Positions 9,986-17,580 of a DNA stretch of 17,580 nt are shown piece by piece. The position numbers and the translations under genes were made by a program. Within the stretch, counting starts at the first letter, position 1, and every line of letters begins with the position of its first letter. Source of the stretch: Nymphaea colorata (lineage: Eukaryota; Streptophyta; Magnoliopsida; Nymphaeales; Nymphaeaceae); assembly GCF_008831285.2 (NCBI RefSeq), contig NW_022204587.1:1-17580 (forward strand). The letters run 5' to 3'. Under the pieces are notes generated by a model. It was not told the origin of the DNA and searched no databases. It saw only the letters and a list, made by a program, of their open reading frames with translations.

Positions 9986-11654
9986 TCATGACTAGCGATT
10001 ACAGCATATGTTTGACAAATATTGAGGTGATGGCACAATGTAGACATGAGCTCTATAATTTGACTGAAAGTTGTTGGCCAAATACTAATAGTGCATCCAC
10101 CATACGAACTTATTCAAGCCGAACTAATTAAGCGAGATGTTTATACCCCTGGCTAATGCAATATCCTTGAGACTCTCTTTCAAGATCTATAGATATTCAT
10201 CTTGAACAAGCTCGCATTTGGCCAACGAGCAAAATAAAAACTTCTTGTCGTCTGCTCTATCAATACTGAGCACTTTATATCTTATTCGTCTCTTTTGTAG
10301 CCATAGATCTCGTTGTATGAGTAAGTGAACTTGCAGATGTGGATGAATTATCGGTCGCTTGCCATGTCTTCTATTTTTTTTTGATGATCAAAAGTCTAAA
10401 TGAGTTTATTGTATCTCAATGCTTCCATTTGAAGCAACATTCTGTAGATTGAATTTTTTGGCTGATAGAAAAACTCTTTACTGATTTCATCCATTGGAAA
10501 CAAGCTTTGGATGAGCTTGTAAAACGTGTCTTATCTTAAGCAAACCCAGTGACTTTTGAATAACTGCTATCTTTCTCTTTTCTATGAACCCTATCTTTGC
10601 TTAAACTTCTCAGAAGATTCGATATTTATCATCTATTCGCATATGGACTTCAAGCTGATTCTGTATGTCATCAAAACTTTTAATAGCTCCAATCTCCTTT
10701 GCTAGGGTGAGGGTATGCAGGCAATCGTGTAAAGTAAATGCTTAATTTAGCTATGGCCCTGCCATCCGGTGATATTATTGATTGGGCCTGGGCCACTTTT
10801 GAATGGTATGCAGACCATTTAGCAGAACCTAAAATAGTATTCGTCTTGACTTGGTCTTGGCTAGTTTTCTAACTAAAGCTCCAGCTATATCTTTTCTGAT
10901 TACAACTCTGGGGTGCTTAACTCCACGCCTCTCATGTTATGGGATGACAGTCTATACTTGAGCTCTATTAAGCAATAAATCGAAATGAATTCTTAGAAGT
11001 GAGACAAATGCTAGAACGATAGTCGATCGCAACAAATGCGAAACTTTCTCATGAGGGCTTCAAGCTCATAGGTACTTAATTAAAATAGTTGGCATAGAAA
11101 TGGCGAAAAAATATTAGCTGGTTTAAGGTTTTTTTGTAAAATTTGCTATATGTCTGGCTCCTCAGGAGGAAGAGAGAAAGTATATCCATTTAGAAAAGTC
11201 TTGCTGTTCCTACATGATTGCATTTCAATTTTTTGTAACAGTCCTCCGTAAGCTTCTATGATTGAGATTTGATCTTTTAGTAAGCCTTTTATTATCTCTC
11301 GTCGAATAGCTCCAAGGCTCTGGCTATTTCTTCCTTGATTAGTTTTTTCAGTTCTTGAATAGCAGATTTAGCCATAGTTACAGTCACCTTTTATGATGTG
11401 TTTTGAAGCCTGGAGATACATTCTAGCAATGCTGATCCGTATGGAAGCTATCGAAATGAGGTTGGGCCAGTTAAATTGCCATACAGGTATAGCTATAGTA
11501 TGTCTTTGGATGAATCCATGAGTGCATTGAACAAGCTTTTGTGGGCCTTCATCACTTCCATGGAGGGTTACTTTTTCTAAGCTGAAATATCAATCTAATA
11601 ACTATTCGAATGCGAACGTTTTGTTTCTTTCTTATTTGAAAAAAGGGTGCTCAT
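9986..11654 (-). pseudogene. unrecognised gene with several frameshifts and an in-frame TGA
   Basis: ATG at 11654-11652 (MSTLFSNKKETKRS) opens about 155 uninterrupted codons, including an amphipathic coiled-coil-like stretch (MAKSAIQELKKLIKEEIARA). Protein-like reading then moves frame near 11195 (a T4 run; T5 restores it), near 11045, near 10545 and near 10265. A TGA lies at 10612-10610 between otherwise continuous segments (RIDDKYRIF before, EVQAKIGFIEKRK after). The final frame ends at TGA 9988-9986. Long segments such as VKHPRVVIRKDIAGALVRKL and LHTLTLAKEIGAIKSFDD support genuine coding ancestry. Segment borders are approximate. No family is recognised; expected full length is about 550 residues. 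It is either a decaying pseudogene or a gene with sequence errors. It diverges from the gene at 11774. Confidence 0.55.
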
Positions 11655-11742
11655 TCCTAAATATCTTAATATTGAAGAAACTCTAAGAATATAATTTATT
11701 ATTCGGACTGCTTGATTTTTATCAATAGTTCATCCATTTAGT

Positions 11743-11757
11743 GGTATAATTTATACC
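11743..11757. promoter_or_regulatory. perfect 15-bp palindrome between divergent genes
   Basis: GGTATAATTTATACC is two 7-base arms around one central T. It lies in the ~120-bp gap between the minus gene starting at 11654 and the plus gene starting at 11774, one base before an alternative in-frame ATG at 11759. A symmetric factor site or shared core promoter is possible. TATA-rich palindromes also arise by chance in AT-rich DNA. Confidence 0.35.
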
Positions 11758-11773
11758 AATGTAAGACACTACT

Positions 11774-12592
11774 ATGAATAAGCAGACAGGAACAAGATAC
11801 TATATACTCGCCTTGAAAACTACCTAATAAAGATAGAAAAAGGCCAAAGATGATAAACTGTAGTTAAATTTTACAGTCCATGCATTCGAGGACAACATCG
11901 ATAATTAATAACAATACTGGACGGCATGTAAACTCAAGAATAAAGTGAAATAGTTCTTTTATATGCCCTTCAAGAATGTAAATTAAAGTAAAATGGTCGA
12001 GAACCGATAGCACGAAATCAACTTGATTGAGAATGACCCAGAAATTGCCATTCACTAGCAGAAAAAATGCCAGAAACACTATTTTTATCATTTTAACCAA
12101 AAGATCAATGAGCAAAGAGCATTCACTAGCTAATAGATAGAAGAAATGGAGACAGATATCCAAAAATTACCATCTTTTCGCAAAGTAGAAAAGATAGGTC
12201 ATCTAGCCTTTAAACAAAATCTTACCAAAATCTTTTACTCATATCAACTTTATTTCCATGCACTTGGCATATAGGATTCAATTCGAAGGCCAGACCTTCT
12301 TATGCACTGCAAGGAAAATTTATCCAAGTTGAAAGAAACATACGGTTTTGAAAACAAATATTTTTTGATGTACGTTCCGGAAAAAATGGATTAGGTATTC
12401 AAGGTAATGCTGTCAAAAAAATATTTTTCTAGTGCTTATTTAGAAATGTTAATGTTAGCCGAAAAGTACCAGGATTAGCCTGAATTAGTTGTGAAACAAT
12501 AATTTTAGTAAGAGTAAATTGAGGATAAAATTTATACAAATTGCAATCATAGCTAAGCCCTCGATGCGCAAATTAAAGATTAGTAAATGTGA
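11774..12592 (+). CDS. unrecognised 272-residue protein, intact
   Basis: Open from ATG 11774 to TGA 12592 with about thirty TAA/TAG codons read as Gln, and no TGA over 273 codons. An earlier in-frame ATG at 11759 would add five residues. The protein is hydrophilic and rich in Lys, Gln and aromatic residues. It starts MNKQTGTRYYILALKTT, has a Gln/Lys-rich middle (about residues 60-130) and a more globular part at about 140-230 with FSYQLYFHALGI-like helices ending in YLEMLMLAEKYQDQPELV. There is no signal peptide, membrane segment or catalytic motif that I can name. It is divergent from the broken gene on its left and probably shares a promoter region with it. No intron is needed. Confidence 0.68.
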
Positions 12593-12784
12593 TTTTAGAT
12601 GATTGAATTAATGCTAATATCAAAAGTTAATTGAACCAATATTACTTTAATATCTTATTATCCATATATTTAGGAGAGAATTTAAGGTCTCTGAAGAAAA
12701 ATAGCAATTACATCAATACAAAAGTACACATTATGATTGAGGTTTTAAAGATTTTTAGCCTACTATCATATATTGAAAATTAGA
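12593..12784. other. AT-rich intergenic sequence, no feature seen
   Basis: Sequence between the stop of the 272-residue gene and the phosphoesterase fragment. No clear reading frame or match to the phosphoesterase copies was found. It may contain upstream parts of the relic decayed past recognition. Confidence 0.4.
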
Positions 12785-12966
12785 ACATACAAAAAGTATA
12801 GTTTTGGAGTAAAACGGCGCATTCTGTTGGAAATTCAGCCTTACATGATGATAAAGAGAACCACTATGAGGCTAAATATGCATGCCAGTGAAGGCATAAC
12901 AGACATAAAAAATCGCCCAAGGGCAAGTTGCAGTAAAGGAATATTTTATTAGCACACAGGTATAGC
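12785..12966 (+). pseudogene. diverged fragment of a phosphoesterase gene
   Basis: From 12785 the translation TYKK.SFGV...RILL aligns with residues 588 onward of the intact phosphoesterase, just after its GHEH metal motif. A one-base loss in a G run near 12828-12830 follows, then NSAL HDD and a Tyr-Glu-Ala-Lys-Tyr counterpart of the paralogue's HYKPKY. Similarity weakens by 12966. The catalytic domain is absent, so this is a third, non-functional copy. It is more diverged than the tandem pair and joins abruptly to DHHC sequence at 12993. Confidence 0.78.
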
Positions 12967-12992
12967 TCTAAGAAACTAAAAATCAAAAAGAC

Positions 12993-13301
12993 CTTTATCG
13001 TCTTCCTTGAGATCACCGTACTGGCCCTTTTCCACTGTTATATCAGTTTCTGCCTCTACAAGACCACCCTTTAGGTGCTCAAGGGTGACCAGCCAAAGCC
13101 AGTCTCCATCAAGATCATCAAGTCGAGCGGAGAAACAGGAGAACAGTCGAACTTTGACATGGTAAAAGGAAACAATAACTTGGTAAATAATTGAGGCACG
13201 GCTGATCATGTTATCCTTATATTGTATAGATCATCACTATGATGTGTTTATCTTGGCGGGACGGATAATTAATTTAGTCAAAATGTTCAGAATCAATCAC
13301 A
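12993..13301 (+). pseudogene. near-identical 3' fragment of the DHHC gene
   Basis: Copy of 9203-9512: the last ~66 codons (from FIVFLEITVLALF), the TGA at 13192-13194 and the downstream flank. It lacks the DHHC domain and the first three membrane segments, so it cannot encode an active enzyme. About 174 bases are identical to the intact gene, including third codon positions, while the adjacent phosphoesterase fragment is heavily diverged. This implies recent duplication or gene conversion of the DHHC part only. It ends against the 3' end of the convergent coiled-coil gene. Confidence 0.9.
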
Positions 13302-15897
13302 TGATATTACAGCAGCATCCTCCTGATGAGACCACTGGGGGTCTGTTGCTGCTGACCTGGAATTCGGTGGTCGAAAAGTTCGCAGAGTTGCCGGTGTTGT
13401 TGAAGCTCTGAGTGGCTGGCTGTTGATATGTGGTCTTTGGTGCTGCTGTTATGGTTTGGGCTTGGTAGGACCCTCCTTGACCGTAGCTGCCGCCTTGACC
13501 GTAGCTGCCGCCTTGACCGTAGTTACGATTGGCATTACCATTGTTAGCGTACATGTCGGTATACCCTTTTTCTGCGTAATTGTAAGGCTGGTTTGCACTT
13601 ATCATGAACTCCCGTTGCTTCCTCAAGTATTCTTGCTCCTCCCGGCGTATCTGTTCCTGTTATCTTCTGTTCCTCTCTTCGGCTTATCTTTGTTAGCGCA
13701 GGAACCTCTCCTAGCTACGTCTGCGTTCTTACATTTCTCTTCTGTTTCTTTACTCTTCCTCCCTTCGCTTATTCTCACGCTCTCTTTTTGCATTTTGCTC
13801 CAACTATTACCTCCTTTTTCTTTATTGCTCTTCGATTTCTCTTCTTTTTCTTTCTTTTTCTTGGATTTAAAACTCCATTCTTTTTCTGTCTGCCTATTCC
13901 TTTAGTCTGAACTCCTATTCCTTCTTTTTTCGTTCATTTTCGAGTCTGATTGCCTCTTCTTGTCTTTTTCTTTCCGCTTACTTAAGCTAAGCTTATTTCC
14001 TTTGCCTTTATTTTTCTTGCTCTTCTGCTTTCCTCTTAGTTTCTTCTTATCTAGCTTTTAGCTATCTCAACATTTGCTCCTCTCTTTCCTTTTTTTGTCT
14101 TTCCATTTCTTGCTCCAGAGCTTTTCTCTTGCTCTCTTCCATGCTCGCAAGTGCTTGCAGTTTTTGTCTTTCGATTTCTAAGTTTCTCTTCTACTCAAGC
14201 TCTTTTGTTAGTCTTTCTCTTTCAGCGGAGTATGCTTTGCGTTGTTCTTCAAGTTCTTGAGCTTTTTTTCTTTCTAACTAAAGCTCGGCCTTTGCTTTTT
14301 GTTTTTCTAGCTCGATCTGTTCCTGAGCTTTTTTAAGCTAAAGTTCTGCTTGGAGTTTCATCCTTGCGATTTATGCCTGTTGGGCTTGGAATTCTCTATC
14401 CATTTGTTCCTTTTGAGTCTTGATGCGTTAATCTGCGATTCTCTTCAGCTCCTATTTCTGTCTTTCAGCTTCTTGCTTTTGAAGCTCAGCCTCTTTCTGC
14501 TTTTCGGCAATTTCTCTTAGCCTTTGTTCTTATCTTTACTTGAACTCTTTCTCTTTGGCTTCTTGTTCTGCTATCTTTCGCTTTTGCTCGGCTTGAACGG
14601 CTTGGAATTCTTCCAGTTCCTTTCTTTGACGTTACAGGGCTGCTTGTGCAGCTTTGGCTTAAGCTTATCTTTGTTACTGAAGTTTTCTGGTGGTTTCTTC
14701 AGCTTTAGCTTTCTGTTACTCCGCTTCTTGTTGTTTTCTTTTTTAAAGCTACTCATGCTAAGCTTTCATCTTGGCTATTTGCTCGTCCATTTGAGCCTGG
14801 TACTGAGCATGGCTAACTTTGGCTTCCTACAGTTCTTTTATTTTGTTTTCACGTTCAGCAACTCCTTGAGCAAATCTTTCCTTCTCTTGTCTTTATTTTT
14901 CGAGAGCCTATTGCAGCAATCTTTCCTTTTCAGCTTGTTGCGCTCTGAGTTCTTCGAGCTCTCTGTTGATCTGTTCCCGATTTTCTTCTGGAGCTGTGTT
15001 GAGCTCTTCAGCCTTTATGGTGACTCTCTGTTAGTGCTGTGCTTTCTACTCTTATCTGAGTATCATTTATTGTCTCAATCTCTCCTAAGCTGCCTGCCTT
15101 TCCTGTTATTCTGCCTATCTTCGGCGCCTTTCCTCTTAGAGCCTTGCTTATGCTTATCTAGCTTATTGCTCCTTGTGCAGTCTTTCTTGTTATAATTTTT
15201 CCTGCTCTTCTCTGAATTTTCTCTCATTTTCTGCCTTCACCCTCTGCACTTCTTCTTCTTTTTCTCTGGCCTATCTTTCTGCTTTTTATCGTAGCTCTTC
15301 AGCCTCTTTTTATCTCTGCTTTCTTTCCTGCTCAGCTTTTTCTTCAGCTTCCTTCATCTCTTGCTATCTCTGAATCCTCACCTTTTCAAGCTCCTCCAGG
15401 CGTTTCTGTTCAATTTCCGCTTGAAGTCTTTGCTGTTCCTTCTCAGCTTCCAGTTTCAACTTTTCCTCCTCCACTTCTTTCAACTTTTGTAACCTCTCCT
15501 GTTCGGCTTTTTAGATCTCCTACTGTTTCTTCAGTAGTTCCTCCTTTAATTTTCTTGACTTTTCTTGCTGTATCTGAGCTTCAATTTCAGCCTGCCTCTT
15601 CTGTTCCAGTAGCTCTTCTTATCTCTTCCTTTTTTCCTCTTCCAACCTTTCTTCATATTCCTTCTTCCGTCTTTCATTTTCTTAATCTTGTTTTCTCTTT
15701 TCTTCCTGGGCACGTTCCTCGATTTATCTTTTTTGCCTTGCGCTTTCTTCCTTGGCCTTCTTGATCTGTTCCTATTTTTCTGCCTTTAGCGCTTAGTCAG
15801 CAGCCTCTTAGATGCGTTTGGCTTATTTGTTGGCCTATTCCTTATCTGCGCTATTGGAGCGTTTGGATTCGCTGGATGCAGCTCGTTCCTTAGGCAT
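13297..15897 (-). CDS. trichohyalin-like E/R/K/Q coiled-coil protein with GGSYGQ tail and CaaX-type C terminus (866 aa)
   Basis: Open without interruption from ATG 15897-15895 to TGA 13299-13297, 867 codons, no intron. After a short start (MPKERAASSESKRSNS), residues ~20-760 are an almost unbroken run of Glu, Gln, Arg, Lys, Ala and Leu, predicted as coiled coil or long charged helix; many Gln are TAA/TAG. The tail (764-866) is different: Asn/Tyr/Gly/Gln/Ser-rich, with three SYGQGG-type repeats at 793-811, then Thr/Pro/Gln-rich sequence, ending GGCCCNIM. Cys863-Asn-Ile-Met fits a farnesylation CaaX box, and Cys861/862 beside it are candidate palmitoylation sites, as in the CCAIM end of Ykt6. 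This suggests a filament-like protein anchored to a membrane, perhaps in the cortex; that role is inference. It is convergent with DHHC-derived sequence. Low-complexity composition makes homology searches unreliable. Confidence 0.9.
13468..13521 (-). repeat. 18-bp tandem repeats coding SYGQGG
   Basis: Three consecutive 18-base units (two nearly perfect, on the plus strand gtagctgccgccttgacc) encode the Gly-Gly-Ser-Tyr-Gly-Gln repeats of the coiled-coil protein's tail. The length is a multiple of three, so changes in copy number would keep the frame. Confidence 0.85.
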
Positions 15898-16265
15898 AAA
15901 AAATTATTGGATAAGATTATTGGATTTAATTAGACCAACTCAGATGAATAGGCATTTTATATAACTGCAATCATCAATAAAAAGAAAATGTACATCAGAA
16001 GGCCAAAAATAAAATGGGCAGAATAAAATAACAGTAGGACGATTTATCATGAGATTTAAACAAAAGAAATATATGGTTTTAGGCTTGCCATTGCTTTTGA
16101 GAGTTATAACAATTAGAGAAGGATTTAATGCCTATGGATTTTGATGAGATTTGTCAAAGAATCATGCATTTAGTAAGAGAATGGTGTCGATATCAATCTA
16201 TATAAAATTGAACACATACATATTCATTAAAGCCGTCTTTACGGATTTCATATTGATCATCACTG
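15898..16265. other. divergent intergenic region
   Basis: About 370 AT-rich bases separate the start of the coiled-coil gene (minus) from the likely start at 16266 (plus). It probably holds both promoters. The piece ttgatcatcact near 16253 resembles tagatcatcact downstream of both DHHC ends, but is too short to interpret. No other feature was seen. Confidence 0.4.
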
Positions 16266-17580
16266 ATGGACAATAAATTAATTGATGTTTATAAAGATTC
16301 CTGGAACGATGATGCAGTTAGGTTTGCCACCGTAAAAGAAAATAAACAGAATAAAAAAAGGAAACAATAAAAAAATAGGTGAAAATGGTCAAGTTGAACC
16401 AGGAATAACTCCAAATCTTAGATATCCAACAGAGTCACACGTCAATAGATAGAATGGAAGTTTCGGAATGACAAAATGGATTTGGAGGGATTCCAAATTA
16501 AATCAGCAAAAAAATCCATTAAAAAAGTTAAGAAAAGTGTATAAAACTTTGACCAAAGAAGTTCAAAGCCAGTAAAAGAGCCAAGAATCTCACTTCGACA
16601 TATCCTGCAAGTCAAAATATGAAAATATGCCAAGCAGGCCGAATAATAACACAATTTGTTCTGCCTTTCGCAGAGAATGCTAAGATAATTAACTATCCGG
16701 GAACAGTAAACCGATACACCAGTTGCCCAGCAAGATATATCATCAAACAACATCCCACAAATGATCAATCATTTGAAAGTAAAAATAGTTTCACGTCTAA
16801 ATTGCTTTAGGAATATGGCAAAAAAACTCAAAAAAAGCCAGTATAGATCATATCAATTGCTAGCGATACTGACTCCTAGGACAACCAAATGATATCATTT
16901 TCTTCAATTTAAACCCATAGACAGCCTCAGCAACTGTTACCAAAACAAACAAAACCAAACAATCAGGATGCAACATATTTCATTCCTCCATATATCTACA
17001 GTAATAACTTTTCTACAGTTCCAACAAGGAAATCCCTCACAAAATAGTTCAAAAACCAGATGTATTAAGAGCAAACAATCTCTTTAAAGACAGCCGACCA
17101 AATATAGGCCAATCACCTCGTGATGCAAGATACTCACATGGTAAATATAGTCTAAATTATACTGAAACTGAAAATGTCAATAATGACCATCTACTAAAGC
17201 CACGAAACAACCTCAAAGTGGATAATTAACTCACAAGCCTTCATTGCTGAACGTTTTTCTGAGTTTGCAAATGCATCAAGTGAAAAAAATTCTAATGACT
17301 AAAAAATTCAGCTCAGATAAAGTAGATAAAGAAAAATAACCCCCTTCTCCACGACTTGCATAGAAATAGAGTGTCAAAATATACCTTATATAAGATAAAA
17401 CAAAGCTATCAGCCAAAAAAAACCGCTTTTCGTCGACCACCCACCAAGAGACCCTAAGAGCCAAAATTCAACGAGAGTAAATTTAAAAATGTCGAGTTTT
17501 TCATTCCTATTACACTACTGCAACCACATTAAGTCGACTTGAAGAAGATAAAGGCAACTTTGCGAAGCAGTGCAAAAAAG
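16266..17580 (+). pseudogene. unrecognised S/N/K/Q-rich gene with frame changes, runs off the right edge
   Basis: ATG 16266 begins MDNKLIDVYKDSWNDDAVRF. Protein-like reading continues after one extra base in the A7 run near 16371-16377 (segments such as GENGQVEPGITPNLRYPTES). The frame then changes at a candidate 25-base GTAAAC...CCAG intron (16706-16730). Single lost bases are needed in an A4 run near 17040 and a CC pair near 17238. The last frame is open to the window end (ending in a Glu-Glu-Asp-Lys-Gly...Lys-Gln-Cys-Lys-Lys stretch). The product is hydrophilic and low in hydrophobic residues, with no known motif. A competing single frame, 16619-17542, is open for 308 codons but reads less like protein over parts of its length. 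Whether this is a pseudogene, an intron-bearing gene or a gene with sequence errors is open. Confidence 0.48.
16706..16730 (+). other. candidate 25-base intron
   Basis: Starts GTAAACC and ends GCCCAG. Removing it connects the frame ...Leu-Ser-Gly-Asn to ArgTyrIleIleLys, where a frame change is needed. Unlike the two well-supported introns it ends CAG rather than TAG and has no paralogue to confirm it, so a plain frameshift remains possible. Confidence 0.3.

Noticed and set aside
13468-13521. Possible CRISPR-like or satellite array
   Set aside because: Only three in-frame 18-base units with no spacers, coding for a Gly/Tyr/Gln repeat within an intact gene.
13423-15764. Long plus-strand frames rich in Leu, Phe and Ser, resembling membrane proteins
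   Set aside because: They are the complement of the Glu/Gln/Lys-rich coiled-coil gene; GAA and CAG codons read as TTC and CTG on the other strand.
16539-16558. A 20-base GTATAA...AAAG element that would join two frames of the right-edge gene into a 348-residue frame
   Set aside because: Another frame through this region reads far more like protein without it, and the 3' end is not TAG.
1-17580. tRNA, rRNA, transposase, telomere repeat or bacterial operon signals
   Set aside because: None was seen by reading both strands. Short AT-rich palindromes are present but no cloverleaf, mobile-element gene or telomeric repeat was found; a tRNAscan or Infernal run would be decisive.

Overview
The window reads as nuclear DNA of a ciliate, or less likely another eukaryote using TAA and TAG for glutamine (some oxymonads, diplomonads or ulvophyte algae). 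In the standard code only short open frames exist. If TAA and TAG are read as Gln and TGA is the only stop, four long intact genes appear: 2,586, 2,601, 819 and 756 bases, each with ATG at one end and TGA at the other. Two paralogues carry a 20- or 21-base GTA...TAG intron at the same site, which fits ciliates with very small introns. No telomere repeat is seen at either end. All translations below use this code.

Layout, left to right. 25-459 (-): end of an unrecognised gene. 542-715 (+): relic of the start of a DHHC palmitoyltransferase gene. 742-about 1,400: coding-like but broken. 1,690-4,810 and 5,410-8,535: tandem duplication of a gene for a cytosolic purple-acid-phosphatase-like metallophosphoesterase; the left copy has two single-base frameshifts, the right copy is intact. 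Between them (5,034-about 5,400) lies a truncated gene start. 8,649-9,404 (+): intact four-TM DHHC palmitoyltransferase. 9,986-11,654 (-): unrecognised multi-frameshift gene, divergent from an intact unrecognised gene at 11,774-12,592 (+), with a 15-base palindrome between them. 12,785-13,301: chimeric relic made of a diverged phosphoesterase piece joined to a nearly identical copy of the DHHC gene's 3' end. 13,297-15,897 (-): intact 866-residue E/R/K/Q-rich coiled-coil protein with a GGSYGQ-repeat tail and a Cys-Cys-Cys-Asn-Ile-Met C terminus that looks like a farnesylation/palmitoylation signal. 16,266 to the right edge (+): start of an unrecognised S/N/K/Q-rich gene with several frame changes.

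The main theme is a duplicating, decaying cluster: phosphoesterase and DHHC sequences each occur three times, in different states of repair. A possible functional link, inference only, is that a palmitoyltransferase gene lies near a gene whose product ends in a CaaX box preceded by cysteines. With one stop codon, chance open frames are long (about 50 codons on average), so short frames were accepted only when homology, length or consistent start/stop arithmetic supported them.
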